From Azoarcus sp. PA01 (GTDB lineage: Bacteria; Pseudomonadota; Gammaproteobacteria; Burkholderiales; Rhodocyclaceae): a DNA stretch of 64,000 nt. Below, in pieces: positions 37,084 to 46,741 of the stretch (its first letter is position 1; the number at the start of each line of letters is the position of its first letter). The DNA lies in the NCBI GenBank assembly GCA_001274695.2, contig LARU01000004.1, positions 1,116,001 to 1,180,000 of the forward strand. The letters run 5' to 3'. The notes under the pieces are model-generated. The model was not told the DNA's origin and did not search any database. It saw nothing but the letters and a program-made list of their open reading frames with translations. The position numbers and the translations under genes were made by a program.

Positions 37084-38292
37084 TCACGACCGCGTGAATG
37101 CCTGGGCGAAATCGGCCTTGAGGTCTTCGAGATGCTCGAGGCCGATCGATAGCCGGACGAAGTTCGGGGCGATGCCGGCCGCTTTCATCTGCTCCTCGTT
37201 CATCGTGCCCGACCACATCGCCGCGGTGTGCACGGCCAGCGACTCGACGCCGCCGAGGCTCACGCCGTGGGTCGCGAGTTCGAGCGACGCGACGAAGCGC
37301 TCGGTCGCGTCGAATCCGCCCCTGACCGCGAACGCGATCACCGCGCCGTAGCCTTTCATCTGCTTTTTCGCCAGCGCGTGCTGCGGATGGCTCTCGAGGC
37401 CGGGGTAGAACACCTGCTCGACTTGCGGCTGCGCTTCAAGCCAGCCGGCAAACGCGAGCGCCGTCGCGTTGATCCGCTCGATGCGCACCGGCAGGGTCCG
37501 CAGGCCGCGCAGCAGCAGCCACGCATCCATCGGCGACAGCACCGCGCCGAGCGTGACATGCATGCGCCAGATGCGCTCGGCAAGCGCTTCCGAGCAGCAC
37601 ACGACACCCGCCATCAGGTCGTGATGCCCGCCGAGGTATTTGGTCGCGCTATGCACGACGATGTCGATGCCGAGCTCGTGCGGCTTCTGGTTCAGCGGGG
37701 ACGCGAAAGTGTTGTCCGCGATGGTGAGGATGCCGCGGCTGCGCCCGAGGGCGGCGACGGCTTCGAGATCGGTCACCACGAGCGTCGGGTTCGCCGGGGT
37801 TTCGAACATCATCAGCCGGGTGTTCGGCCGGATCGCGGCTTCGATCGCCGCGAGATCGCTCTGCTCGACGAACGAGACGCTGACGCCGAACTTCGGCAGC
37901 ACTTCGTCGAACAGCTTCGCGGTGCTCATGTAATGGCGCTGCTGTGCGATCACGTGGTCGCCGGCCGAAACCAGTGCCAGCACCGTCGTGCTGATCGCGC
38001 CCATGCCCGAAGCGGTCAGCAGCGCGGATTCGGTGCCTTCGAGCTCGGCCAGGATGGCTTCGACGCGCTGGTGCGTCGGGTTGCCGTAGCGCGTGTAGAA
38101 GCCCGGGTGACGCGGCGTGTTCGCGCGCTCGGCGAAGTCGCGGGCGTCGGACGCCCTGAACGTCGCGGTGTAGTAGATCGGCGCGACGATCGCGGCGTCA
38201 TCGGAGAGATGCGCATCGCCGTGCAGCACGCGCGTCTCGTCGTGCCACCCGGGATGGGGGGAATCCTTCATTCTGGTCGGCCTGTTGGTCAT
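37084..38292 (-). CDS. Trans-sulfuration PLP enzyme (cystathionine gamma-synthase / methionine gamma-lyase family)
   Basis: A 402-residue fold-type I PLP enzyme. The PLP lysine lies in VHSATKYLGGHHD, the phosphate-binding glycine pair in TASGMGAIST, and TRYGNPTHQRVEAILAELEG and SLGGVESLAVHTA are further family marks. Which reaction it runs (gamma-synthase, gamma- or beta-lyase) cannot be decided from these motifs. ATG 38292 or the internal ATG at 38271 could be the start; the latter would give MKDSPHPGWHDET. Single gene, tandem with an RcnB-like gene upstream. Confidence 0.88.
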   Translation of the reverse strand: MTNRPTRMKDSPHPGWHDETRVLHGDAHLSDDAAIVAPIYYTATFRASDARDFAERANTPRHPGFYTRYGNPTHQRVEAILAELEGTESALLTASGMGAISTTVLALVSAGDHVIAQQRHYMSTAKLFDEVLPKFGVSVSFVEQSDLAAIEAAIRPNTRLMMFETPANPTLVVTDLEAVAALGRSRGILTIADNTFASPLNQKPHELGIDIVVHSATKYLGGHHDLMAGVVCCSEALAERIWRMHVTLGAVLSPMDAWLLLRGLRTLPVRIERINATALAFAGWLEAQPQVEQVFYPGLESHPQHALAKKQMKGYGAVIAFAVRGGFDATERFVASLELATHGVSLGGVESLAVHTAAMWSGTMNEEQMKAAGIAPNFVRLSIGLEHLEDLKADFAQAFTRS

Positions 38293-38347
38293 GTCGATCC
38301 GGGAGTGTGCGGTTTCTCGGGGCGTTGCGTCGATTGTCGGCCGGCCT

Positions 38348-38923
38348 TTACATCCGGCCCAGATCCTCGATCGCGTCGACGACCATGCCCGTGCCGATCG
38401 CGATCAGCAGGATGTCGGCCGCGACGCGCACGTAGCGGTGGCCGCGCGGCGGCACGCCGAGTTCGACGACGATCGCCGGCGGGAGATCGTAATAGATCAC
38501 GTCCCGCGGCAGCGGTCTGCCCACCGACCATTTTTTTGCCTGCCCGGGCGGCATGCAGCCGTTGCCTTTCTTCGCCAGACCGGGCGGGCAGGAGCCGGCA
38601 CGGACCCGCTCGGAATAATATTCACGGATGACGACGCGTTCGCGGTCGCCGAAACGGATGTTCACGCCCGGCCGGTCGCTGTCGCGCTGGCGGGAGACCC
38701 GCTCGTCGCCGCGCCGCTCACGGTCGTCATCGCCGCCGCGCCGCTCGGGCTCGCCAGCGCGCTGCGGACGGTCATCGCCGCGCCGCTCGTTCTGCTGGTG
38801 CTTGTCCGGCTTGCCGCCGCCTGCCCAATCCGGCTTGTCGGCAAGCGCCGCGCCCGCCGCGAACGTCGCGATCAATGCGACGCCGATCACAAAACCGCTC
38901 CTGCGCCTGCTTCCCTGTTGCAT
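38348..38923 (-). CDS. RcnB/CigR-like exported protein
   Basis: A 191-residue exported protein. The signal peptide is about residues 1-28 (RRSGFVIGVALIATFAAGAA then LADK), followed by a highly charged, arginine- and aspartate-rich linker (residues 40-85), then the conserved CPPGLAKKGNGCMPPGQAKK and a C-terminal domain ending in a hydrophobic helix (ADILLIAIGTGMVVDAI). This layout is that of the RcnB/CigR family of periplasmic or membrane-tethered proteins; RcnB takes part in nickel/cobalt balance, CigR in virulence control. Role here unknown. Confidence 0.8.
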   Translation of the reverse strand: MQQGSRRRSGFVIGVALIATFAAGAALADKPDWAGGGKPDKHQQNERRGDDRPQRAGEPERRGGDDDRERRGDERVSRQRDSDRPGVNIRFGDRERVVIREYYSERVRAGSCPPGLAKKGNGCMPPGQAKKWSVGRPLPRDVIYYDLPPAIVVELGVPPRGHRYVRVAADILLIAIGTGMVVDAIEDLGRM

Positions 38924-38974
38924 TGCCGATCTCCCTGATGGTTTGTTGTGCCCGCGAAAAGCCTCGCGGCCGAT

Positions 38975-39982
38975 TCAGTCCACGACCCGAAACCGCAGCG
39001 CGCCGATCATCTGGCCCGCCTCCGTCACTACCCGGACCTGCCAGCGCCCGACCGCATTATCGGGAAAATTCCTTTTATGCGTCCAGGATCGGTAGCCTCT
39101 TTCCCGGCCGCCGGTGATGTCGAGCGCGATGCGATCGACTTCGCTTCCGTCGTGCTGCCACACATGGTAGACCCGCTCGTCCAGCCCGCGCGGCGCGCGG
39201 ATCGCGGTGTAGGCGAAAAGTCCGGTCGAGCGCAGCTGCGCGCTCGTGACCGTCCCGAGGCTCTCGGCCGGCGTGCGCTCGTCGAGGCTCGCGGTGACGG
39301 CGACATCGGTGAGCCACAGCGTGGCCGGAGGCACCCACGAGCGCGCCAGCCAGCCGGTCGCGCCCAGCGCGAGCGACAACGCGCCGAGCGCCGCCCACCG
39401 TCCCCATCCGTCGAACGGCACGTTGCGCGACAGGCTCGGCAATGACAGCACCACCGCGACGGCGATCGCCAGCTTGTAGCTTTCGGGCGTCGTCAGGTGA
39501 AAGAGGATCGGCAGCGCGGTGAGCAGCACGGCGAACAGCGTCAGCGTGTGGTACGCGAGATAGCTCCACCGCCGCGGCGCAAGCCATTTGTAATAGACGG
39601 GATCGACGATCGCGACGAGCGCCGCGACGAGCAGCAGCGCGGAAAAGAATGCCTGGCCGCTGTTCCACGCGGTCGTCACGAAAAAGAACGGCAGGACGAA
39701 AAACAGGCTCTCCTGGTGGATCATCTGCGTCGCGTAGCGCAGCACCCCCGCCGGCAGTTCATGCCCGAAGCGGCGCGCCAGGCTGCGGCTCAGGACATTC
39801 TCGAGCATCAGCCACATCCAGCTCAGCAGCATCAGCAGCGGAATGACGCGGGCAAACTCCTCCTGCCGGTCGACGAGCACGAAGCTGGCGATGCCGGAGA
39901 CGAATCCGAACAGAGCGAGGATTCTCGGGTAACGCTGAACCAGCCCGACGAGGCGACGAAGACGCTCTTTCCAGATTGACAT
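38975..39982 (-). CDS. DUF5924/DUF2914 membrane protein
   Basis: A 335-residue protein. Residues about 20-210 hold six or more membrane helices (SGIASFVLVDRQEEFARVIP, then VLPFFFVTTAWNSGQAFF and YHTLTLFAVLLTALPILFHL). The C-terminal 115 residues form a periplasmic DUF2914 domain (YTAIRAPRGLDERVYHVWQH, GGRERGYRSWTHKRNFPD, GRWQVRVVTEAGQ), a small beta fold found alone or joined to other domains. No enzymatic role is known. ATG 39982 begins MSIWKERLRRLVGLV. An ACTTGCGAAGGG direct repeat lies just upstream. Confidence 0.82.
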   Translation of the reverse strand: MSIWKERLRRLVGLVQRYPRILALFGFVSGIASFVLVDRQEEFARVIPLLMLLSWMWLMLENVLSRSLARRFGHELPAGVLRYATQMIHQESLFFVLPFFFVTTAWNSGQAFFSALLLVAALVAIVDPVYYKWLAPRRWSYLAYHTLTLFAVLLTALPILFHLTTPESYKLAIAVAVVLSLPSLSRNVPFDGWGRWAALGALSLALGATGWLARSWVPPATLWLTDVAVTASLDERTPAESLGTVTSAQLRSTGLFAYTAIRAPRGLDERVYHVWQHDGSEVDRIALDITGGRERGYRSWTHKRNFPDNAVGRWQVRVVTEAGQMIGALRFRVVD

Positions 39983-39984
39983 TA

Positions 39985-40010
39985 ACTTGCGAAGGGGGAC
40001 TTGCGAAGGG
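39985..40010. repeat. Short tandem repeat ACTTGCGAAGGG x2
   Basis: ACTTGCGAAGGG occurs at 39985-39996 and again at 39999-40010, a 14-base period, directly before the DUF5924 gene start. The copies could be a paired regulatory site or simple slippage. The rest of the 224-base gap to the CBS gene shows nothing else. Confidence 0.55.
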
Positions 40011-40206
40011 AGGGTCGGGGGACAGGATTTCGCCCGACCTGCGCCGCCATTCGCCGTCGCCCGCCCGCAACGGGAACGGCATGCATCGGCCGACCGTGCG
40101 GCTTTTTACCCGCTCCGTCCGCACTTCGCAAGCGCAGCATCCCAAGAGGCAACGTGCGGGCCGGCAATCGGCGCCGCGACCTTCGCCTCCCGGGATGCGC
40201 GTTCCT

Positions 40207-40623
40207 TCAGCAGATCCGCTCCCACAGGCAGGTTTCTTCTTCGAGCCGGTCCAGTTCCAGGCCTTTGAAGTCCCCGCGCGAGACGACGCCGACGATGGTG
40301 CCGTCATCGACGATCGGCAGGTGGCGATAGCCGCCGTCGCTCATCATGCGCAGCGCGTCGATCGCCGTGCATTCGCCGGCGATCGTGTCCGGGTCCGGCG
40401 TCATCACCATCGAAAGCGGTGTGCCCGGATCACGGCCGTCGGCGATCGCCCTGACCACGTCACGGCCGGTCAGAATGCCGGCGAGCCGCCCTCCTTCGAC
40501 GACGAGTACCGCCCCGACGCTGCGTTCCCGCATCGCCTCGCAAGCGCTCCGTATCGTATCGGCAGGAGCGAGCGTTACCGGGCTGTGATCCTTCACGATC
40601 AGGTCAAGACAACGATTCGTCAT
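40207..40623 (-). CDS. CBS-domain pair protein
   Basis: A 138-residue protein made of one Bateman module, two CBS domains: APADTIRSACEAMRERSVGA with GILTGRDVVRAI, then ECTAIDALRMMSDGGYRHLP with GTIVGVVSRGDFKG. Such modules bind AMP, ATP or S-adenosylmethionine and signal energy or redox state. With no fused effector domain it probably acts on a partner protein. A single gene, divergent from the YdjM-like gene. Confidence 0.88.
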   Translation of the reverse strand: MTNRCLDLIVKDHSPVTLAPADTIRSACEAMRERSVGAVLVVEGGRLAGILTGRDVVRAIADGRDPGTPLSMVMTPDPDTIAGECTAIDALRMMSDGGYRHLPIVDDGTIVGVVSRGDFKGLELDRLEEETCLWERIC

Positions 40624-40811
40624 GATTCTCTCCGCACTGTCAGAAATTCCTCGAGGTTCACTTCAAATGTAGTCGACAGGGACGGTGAAGACAGCCCGCC
40701 GACGGCGAACGCTGACACAGGTCAACCCGATCGATAATCGGCACCACGCCGGAGTGACGACCGGGAGCCGTGCGAAAATGAACCGTCGCATCTCCGCTTT
40801 CTCGAATCCGT

Positions 40812-41915
40812 ATGGATACGCTGACCCACGCTCTGTCAGGCGCACTGGCCGGGCGCCTGCTCGCGCCGCGCCCTTCTCCCGGATCGACTCCGGCTGCGAC
40901 ACCCGCTCCGCGGCTATGGCAGGCGGTCGCGGCCGGCGCTGCCGCCGCGGCATTCCCGGATCTCGATTTCGTCCTTGGCTACGTGTCGGACATCGCGTAC
41001 CTGCGCGGCCACCGCGGAGTCACGCATTCGCTGCTGCTGTTGCCGCTGTGGGGAATGCTGCTCGCGTGGGGGTTCGCCGCCCTCGCCGGCCGTCATCAAC
41101 CCCTCCGGCCGGGCTGGCGAACGTTTTACAGCATCGCCTGCGCGGCGATCCTGATCCATATCGCCGGCGATCTGATCACCCAGTTCGGCACGATGATTTT
41201 CGCGCCGTTGTCGGATCGCCGATTCGGCTTGGGCACGACTTTCATCATCGACCTGGTGCTGACCGGACTGCTCGTTGCCGGCCTCGTCGCGAGCGCAGTC
41301 TGGCGCCGCAGCAAAGTGCCCGCCGCAGTCGCGCTGGTGCTCGTCACCGGCTGGGTGGGTGTCGGAGCGGTCGGTCGTAGCGAAGCGATCGAGGCCGCGC
41401 GTGCGTATGCGGCCGAGCACGGAATCGAGCCGGTGGTCGTCGATGCGGCGCCCCGCCCGGCCTCGCCGTTCAACTGGACGGCGATCATGTTCGACGGCAC
41501 GCGCTATCACTACGCCCATCTCAACACCCGGCGCAGCGAAGTGCTCGAAGCGCGGCCCGATGACACCTTCATCCGCCGCCTCTCGGCACCGTACCGGCCG
41601 GTGGCGCTGGCGCAATGGGAGACGCGGCCGAAGTTCGGCGGCGGCGACGTCGAAGCGCTGGCGCGGGAAGTGTGGGCGGCCGAGGAGTTCGCGTTCTACC
41701 GCTGGTTCGCGATGTTCCCGGTGTTCGACCATGCCGAGATCGCCCCGGTGAACCGCTGTGCCGGCTTTGGCGACCTGCGCTTCGAGATTCCGGGGCGCGG
41801 CGACACGCCGTTCCGCTACGGCCTGTGCGGCCGTGCGGCGGGCGGCGATAGGAGCAGCGGCTGGCGCCTGTACGAGCTCGTGACCGGCGGCCGGCGCTGG
41901 ATCGAGATGAATTAG
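40812..41915 (+). CDS. YdjM-like metal-dependent hydrolase, membrane-bound
   Basis: A 367-residue protein of the YdjM/DUF457 family (PF04307). The N-terminal MDTLTHALSGALAGRL, FPDLDFVLGYV and RGHRGVTHSLLLLPLWGMLL carry the conserved histidines and aspartates; about four helices follow. The C-terminal 170 residues are soluble and specific to long members of the family. In E. coli YdjM is LexA-controlled, but I see no LexA box here. It is convergent with korB, with a hairpin between the two stops. Confidence 0.82.
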   Translation: MDTLTHALSGALAGRLLAPRPSPGSTPAATPAPRLWQAVAAGAAAAAFPDLDFVLGYVSDIAYLRGHRGVTHSLLLLPLWGMLLAWGFAALAGRHQPLRPGWRTFYSIACAAILIHIAGDLITQFGTMIFAPLSDRRFGLGTTFIIDLVLTGLLVAGLVASAVWRRSKVPAAVALVLVTGWVGVGAVGRSEAIEAARAYAAEHGIEPVVVDAAPRPASPFNWTAIMFDGTRYHYAHLNTRRSEVLEARPDDTFIRRLSAPYRPVALAQWETRPKFGGGDVEALAREVWAAEEFAFYRWFAMFPVFDHAEIAPVNRCAGFGDLRFEIPGRGDTPFRYGLCGRAAGGDRSSGWRLYELVTGGRRWIEMN

Positions 41916-41930
41916 AAGTTGCGCGGCGGC

Positions 41931-41954
41931 GCAGCACGCCGAAGAGCATGCTGC
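41931..41954. terminator. Hairpin between convergent genes
   Basis: GCAGCA and TGCTGC form a 6-base-pair stem with a 12-base loop in the 49 bases between the YdjM-like gene and korB. It has no T-run on either side, so the terminator role is weakly supported. Confidence 0.3.
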
Positions 41955-41964
41955 GGGCCGGAGC

Positions 41965-43020
41965 TTATCTGAGCAATGCGTTCAGCGCCTCGAGCGCCTT
42001 GCTGCCCGGGCACAGATACGCGTCGCCCAACTGGTTCAGCGGCTTTTCGACCGTGTTCAGGTGGCTGTGCATGTCCTGCGCGCTGCTGTCGACGTACAAC
42101 AGGCCGGTGACGATCTCGCCCAGCGCCTGGCGTTCCTGCAGGTGGTTCATCGCGCCGATGCGATCCGACGGGTCGTAGTCGACGTCGAGCTTTCTCAGGT
42201 GCAGGATCGAGCCGTCGTGCTGCACGATGCGCCGTAGCGACCCCGGCGGATACGAGGTCTCGATCGGGTCGCGCGGCAGGATCACTTCGACGCGGTTGAC
42301 CGCTTCGTTGTGCTGGCGCACGTAGTCGTAGCTGCGCGTCGAGCCGCTGTGGTTGTTGAACGTCACGCACGGGCTCAACACGTCGATCAGCGCCGGGCCG
42401 TTGTGGCGCAGCGCCCCCTTGATCAGCGGCACGAGCTGCTCCTTGTCGCCGGAGAAGCTGCGCGCGACGTAAGTGGCACCCAACTGCAGCGCGAGCGCGG
42501 CGAGGTCGATCGGGCTGTCGCTGTTGAGAACACCTTTCTTGCTCTTCGAGCCCTTGTCGGCAGTGGCCGAGAACTGCCCTTTGGTCAGCCCATACACGCC
42601 GTTGTTCTCGACGATGTAGGTCATGTTCACGCCGCGCCGCATCGCGTGCGCGAACTGGCCGATGCCGATCGAGGCCGAATCCCCGTCCCCGGACACGCCC
42701 AGATACAGCAGGTTGCGGTTCGCGAGCGCCGCGCCGGTGAGCACCGACGGCATGCGCCCGTGCACCGAGTTGAAGCCGTGCGAGTTGCCGAGGAAGTAAT
42801 CCGGCGTCTTCGACGAGCAGCCGATGCCCGAGAGCTTGGCGACTTTGTGCGGCTCGATGTCGAGGTCGAAGCACGCCTGCACGATCGACGCGCTGATCGA
42901 GTCGTGGCCGCAGCCCGCGCACAGCGTCGAGATCGCCCCTTCGTAGTCGCGGCGCGTGTAGCCGAGCGCGTTACGCGGCGCGTCGGCGCTGAGGAGTTTC
43001 GGTTTGGCGAGATAGGTCAT
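41965..43020 (-). CDS. korB: 2-Oxoacid (2-oxoglutarate type) ferredoxin oxidoreductase, beta subunit
   Basis: The thiamine-diphosphate subunit of a 2-oxoacid:ferredoxin oxidoreductase. The 351 residues contain STLCAGCGHDSISASIV and the ThDP motif GVSGDGDSASIGIGQFAHA...NNGVYGLTKGQFS. The enzyme decarboxylates a 2-oxoacid to its acyl-CoA and passes two low-potential electrons to ferredoxin. In Thauera aromatica a homologous 2-oxoglutarate enzyme feeds benzoyl-CoA reductase (established). ATG 43020 overlaps the korA stop by four bases (ATGA). The substrate here is inferred from gene order and similarity. Confidence 0.88.
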   Translation of the reverse strand: MTYLAKPKLLSADAPRNALGYTRRDYEGAISTLCAGCGHDSISASIVQACFDLDIEPHKVAKLSGIGCSSKTPDYFLGNSHGFNSVHGRMPSVLTGAALANRNLLYLGVSGDGDSASIGIGQFAHAMRRGVNMTYIVENNGVYGLTKGQFSATADKGSKSKKGVLNSDSPIDLAALALQLGATYVARSFSGDKEQLVPLIKGALRHNGPALIDVLSPCVTFNNHSGSTRSYDYVRQHNEAVNRVEVILPRDPIETSYPPGSLRRIVQHDGSILHLRKLDVDYDPSDRIGAMNHLQERQALGEIVTGLLYVDSSAQDMHSHLNTVEKPLNQLGDAYLCPGSKALEALNALLR

Positions 43021-44864
43021 GAGGCCACCTTGCGGATCGGGCTGATTTTGCGGTCGGACAGGGCATCGGCGATTCGGCCGCTGATGAAGCGCGCGGTGAT
43101 CGGCGAGCCGTCGTAATGCAGCACGCGCACGAGCTTCTTCGGATCGATCTCGCCTTCGTTGATCAGGAGCGACCGCAGCTGCCCGCTCTCGTTCTGCTCG
43201 ACGACGAACACCTGCTCGTGATCGGCGATGAACTGCAGGATCTCGTCGCAGAACGGGAAGCCGCACACGCGCAAGGTGTCGACGTGGATGCCGTCGGCTT
43301 CGAGCAGCGCGCTCGCTTCGGCCATCGCCGGACTCGTCGAACCGTAGTGGATCGCGCCGAACCGTGTCGGCTGCGAGGCCGCGTGCAGCACCGGCGCCGG
43401 CACGAGGTTTTTCGCGGTATCGAATTTCCTGCGCAGCCGCTCCATGTTGTAGACGTAGTCGGCGCCCGACTCGCTGTATTTCGCGTACGCGTTGCGCGTC
43501 GTGCCGCGCGTGAAGTACGCGCCTTTGGTCGGATGCGTGCCGGGGATCGTGCGATACGGGATGCCGTCGCCGTCGACGTCGAGGTAGCGGCCGAAGTCCT
43601 TGCCCGCTTCGAGCTCTTCGTAGGTCATCAGCTTGCCGCGGTCGTAGCGGCGGCTGTCGTCCCAGTCGAACGGCTTGCACAGCGATTCGTTCATGCCCAT
43701 GTCGAGGTCGGAGAGCACGAACACCGGCGTTTGCAGGCGGTCGGCGAGATCGAACGCGAGCGCGCCGAACGTGAAGCATTCGTACGGGTTTTCCGGGAAC
43801 AGCAGCACGTGGCGCGTGTCGCCGTGCGACGCGTACGCGCAGGCGACGAGATCCGACTGCTGCGTCTTCGTCGGCATGCCGGTCGACGGGCTGCCGCGCT
43901 GCACGTCGAAGATCACCGCCGGAATCTCGGCGAAATACGCCAGACCGAAGAATTCCTGCATCAGCGAGATGCCGGGGCCGGAGGTCGCGGTGAAAGCGCG
44001 CGCGCCGTTCCACGCCGCGCCGATGACCATGCCGATCGACGCGAGCTCGTCTTCGGCCTGCACCGCGGCGTAGCGCGCATGCCCGCTGTCGGGGTCGGTG
44101 CGGTACTTGCGGCAGTAGCTCGTGAAGGACTCGATGACCGACGTCGACGGCGTGATCGGGTACCAGCCCGTCACCGTCGCGCCGCCATACACCGCACCGA
44201 GCCCGCACGCGCTGTTGCCGTCGATGAAGATACGGTCGCCGACGGCGTCCGCGCGCCTGATCGTCAGGCCGATCGGACACGGCAAATACGCCCGCACATA
44301 GTCGTAGCCGAGGCGCAGCGCATGCACGTTGGCCTGGATCAGCGGATCCTTGCCGCGGTAGCGATCGACGATCAGCGCTTCGGCGACGCCGAACTCCATG
44401 TCGAGCAGCGCGATCAAGGCGCCCACGTACATGACGTTCTTGAACAGCTGGCGCTGGCGCGGATCGGTGTATTCGCGGTTGCACATCGCCGTCAGCGGCA
44501 CGCCGAGCACGGTGATGTCGTCGCGGAACTTCGACGCCGGCATCGGTTTCGTCGAGTCGTAGAAGAGATAACCGCCGGCATCGAGGCTCGCGACGTCGCG
44601 GTCCCAGGTCTGCGGGTTCATCGCGATCATCATGTCGCAGCCGCCGCGCGCGCCGAGCCAGCCCGCTTCGGACACGCGCACTTCGTACCACGTCGGCAGC
44701 CCCTGGATGTTCGACGGGAAGATGTTGCGCGGCGCGACCGGCACGCCCATGCGCATGACCGCGCGCGCGAACAGTTCGTTGGCCGAGGCCGAACCCGAGC
44801 CGTTGACGTTCGCGAACTTGATGACGAAGTCGTTGATGCTTGCGATCGATTGTGCGCTTTTCAT
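43017..44864 (-). CDS. korA: 2-Oxoacid ferredoxin oxidoreductase, fused gamma-alpha subunit
   Basis: A 615-residue subunit. Residues about 15-190 are the gamma domain (GSGSASANELFARAVMRMGV, WYEVRVSEAGWLGARGG); from about 210 the pyrimidine-binding alpha domain begins (FIDGNSACGLGAVYGGATV, WYPITPSTSVIESF, TSGPGISLMQEFFGLAYFAE). The fused layout is that of KorA-type enzymes. ATG 44864 is chosen by the family start MKSAQSIASIND and a ggaggcgccc site; it overlaps the korC stop by four bases (ATGA). Forms the catalytic core with KorB. Confidence 0.9.
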   Translation of the reverse strand: MKSAQSIASINDFVIKFANVNGSGSASANELFARAVMRMGVPVAPRNIFPSNIQGLPTWYEVRVSEAGWLGARGGCDMMIAMNPQTWDRDVASLDAGGYLFYDSTKPMPASKFRDDITVLGVPLTAMCNREYTDPRQRQLFKNVMYVGALIALLDMEFGVAEALIVDRYRGKDPLIQANVHALRLGYDYVRAYLPCPIGLTIRRADAVGDRIFIDGNSACGLGAVYGGATVTGWYPITPSTSVIESFTSYCRKYRTDPDSGHARYAAVQAEDELASIGMVIGAAWNGARAFTATSGPGISLMQEFFGLAYFAEIPAVIFDVQRGSPSTGMPTKTQQSDLVACAYASHGDTRHVLLFPENPYECFTFGALAFDLADRLQTPVFVLSDLDMGMNESLCKPFDWDDSRRYDRGKLMTYEELEAGKDFGRYLDVDGDGIPYRTIPGTHPTKGAYFTRGTTRNAYAKYSESGADYVYNMERLRRKFDTAKNLVPAPVLHAASQPTRFGAIHYGSTSPAMAEASALLEADGIHVDTLRVCGFPFCDEILQFIADHEQVFVVEQNESGQLRSLLINEGEIDPKKLVRVLHYDGSPITARFISGRIADALSDRKISPIRKVAS

Positions 44865-46648
44865 GACCTGGGCGCCTCCGCTCCGGCTTGTGCTATGTCG
44901 ATAGTGAATTTCTGCATGTCCCACGCGCCGGTCGGGCAGCGCTCGGCGCACATGCCGCAGTGCAGGCAGACGTTCTCGTCCTTGACCATCACCCGCCCGG
45001 TCTTGAGCCCTTCGGCCAGGTACAGCGCCTGCTCGGGGTTCTTCGCCGGCACCTTGAGCCGGGCGCGCAGTTCGTCCTCTTCGCCGTTAGCGGTGAACGT
45101 GATGCATTCGGTCGGGCAGATGTCGACACAGGCGTCGCACTCGATGCACAGCTTCGGCGTGAACACTGTCGCGACGTCGCAGTTGAGGCAGCGTTCCGTT
45201 TCGCCGCACGCGAGTTGGAGGTCGTAGCCGAGCTCGAATTCGAGCTTGATGTCCTTCAGCGCCTCCTCGAGCGTCTTCACCGGCACCTTGCGCCGCGCCT
45301 CCTCGGACACGTGGTTGTCGTAGCTCCACTCGTGGATGCCCATTTTCTGGCTGACGAGATTGACGAGCGGGCCGGGGCGCTTCGTGAGCGGCTCATTGCG
45401 GCAGAACAGATCGATCGAGATCGCCGCTTCGTGCCCTTGCGCGACCGCGGTGATGATGTTCTTCGGTCCGAGCGCCGCGTCGCCGCCGAAGAACACGCGC
45501 GGCAGCGTCGATTGCAGCGTCCGCTCGTCGAGCACCGGCATGCCCCAGCGGTCGAACTCGACGCCGATGTCGCGCTCGATCCACGTGAAAGCGTTTTCCT
45601 GGCCGATCGCGAGCAGCACTTCGTCGCATTCCATATGCACGTCGGGCTCGCCGGTCGGCACCAGCGAACGGCGCCCGTCGGCGTCGTATTCGGCCTGCAC
45701 TTTCTCGAACAGCACGCCGGTCAGGCGCCCGTTGTCGTGCGTGAACGCCTTCTGCACCAAGTAATTGTGGATCGGGATGCCTTCGTGCAGCGCGTCTTCC
45801 TTCTCCCACGGCGACGCTTTCATCTCGTCGAAGCCGCTGCGGACGACGACCTGCACCTCTTCGCCGCCCAAGCGCCGCGCCGAGCGGCAGCAGTCCATCG
45901 CGGTGTTGCCGCCGCCGAGCACGATGACGCGCCGGGCAATGCTTGTGACGTGGCCGAACGCGACGTTGGCGAGCCAGTCGATGCCGACGTGGATGTGCGC
46001 CGCCGCTTCCTTGCGCCCCGGGAGATCCGCGTCGCGCCCGCGCGGTGCGCCGGTGCCGACGAACACCGCATCCCAGTTGTCGGCGAGCAGTTCACGCAGG
46101 CTGCCGATCCACTCGCCCTGGCGCAGCTCGACGTCGAGACCGGCGACATAGCCGCACTCCTCGTCGATGACGCTGTCGGGCAGGCGGAACTTCGGGATCT
46201 GGCTACGCATCATGCCGCCGGCCGACTGGCCGCTGTCGAACACGGTCACCTGATAGCCCTGCACCGCCAGATCGCGCGCGACCGTCAGCGACGCGGGGCC
46301 GGCACCGATACAGCCGATGCGCTTGCCGTTCTTCACGGTCGGCGCTTTCGGCAGCCGCTCGTGGATGTCTTCCTTGAAGTCGGCCGCGACGCGCTTCAGC
46401 CGGCAGATCGCCACCGGCTCCTTGTCGACGCGCCCGCGCCGGCACGCCGGCTCACAGGGGCGGTCACAGACGCGCCCGAGAATGCCGGGGAACACGTTCG
46501 AGCGCCAGTTGAGCATGTACGCCGCGGCAAAATCGCCTGCCGCGATCTGGCGAATGTATTCGGGGACGGGGGTATGGGCCGGACAGGCCCACTGGCAGTC
46601 GACCACCTTGTGCAGGTAGTCGGGCGCGCTGATGTCGGTCGGTTTCAA
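44861..46648 (-). CDS. korC: KorC-like NAD(P)H:ferredoxin oxidoreductase with FAD and iron-sulfur domains
   Basis: A 595-residue GltD-like flavoprotein joined to a bacterial-type ferredoxin tail. N-terminal cysteines CQWACPAHTPVPEYI and CDRPCEPACRRG bind iron-sulfur centres; GCIGAGPASLTVARDLA is the FAD loop; VIVLGGGNTAMDCCRSARRL is the NAD(P) loop; the C-terminal CIECDACVDICPTECITF and CLHCGMCAERCPTGA bind two [4Fe-4S]. It probably links the 2-oxoacid enzyme to NADP. A GTG-started frame reaches 46681, but TTG 46648 has aggaag seven bases upstream and gives the family start (M/L)KPTDISAPDY. Operon korC-korA-korB with two ATGA overlaps. Confidence 0.87.
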   Translation of the reverse strand: MKPTDISAPDYLHKVVDCQWACPAHTPVPEYIRQIAAGDFAAAYMLNWRSNVFPGILGRVCDRPCEPACRRGRVDKEPVAICRLKRVAADFKEDIHERLPKAPTVKNGKRIGCIGAGPASLTVARDLAVQGYQVTVFDSGQSAGGMMRSQIPKFRLPDSVIDEECGYVAGLDVELRQGEWIGSLRELLADNWDAVFVGTGAPRGRDADLPGRKEAAAHIHVGIDWLANVAFGHVTSIARRVIVLGGGNTAMDCCRSARRLGGEEVQVVVRSGFDEMKASPWEKEDALHEGIPIHNYLVQKAFTHDNGRLTGVLFEKVQAEYDADGRRSLVPTGEPDVHMECDEVLLAIGQENAFTWIERDIGVEFDRWGMPVLDERTLQSTLPRVFFGGDAALGPKNIITAVAQGHEAAISIDLFCRNEPLTKRPGPLVNLVSQKMGIHEWSYDNHVSEEARRKVPVKTLEEALKDIKLEFELGYDLQLACGETERCLNCDVATVFTPKLCIECDACVDICPTECITFTANGEEDELRARLKVPAKNPEQALYLAEGLKTGRVMVKDENVCLHCGMCAERCPTGAWDMQKFTIDIAQAGAEAPRS

Positions 46649-46741
46649 GTCTTTTCTTCCTGTCCGAAAGATTGCGGACACCCGCCGGGAGTGCGGGAGT
46701 TCCTTCTTCTCGCCGGTCGCCGCGGCCGTGAAGGCGCAGCA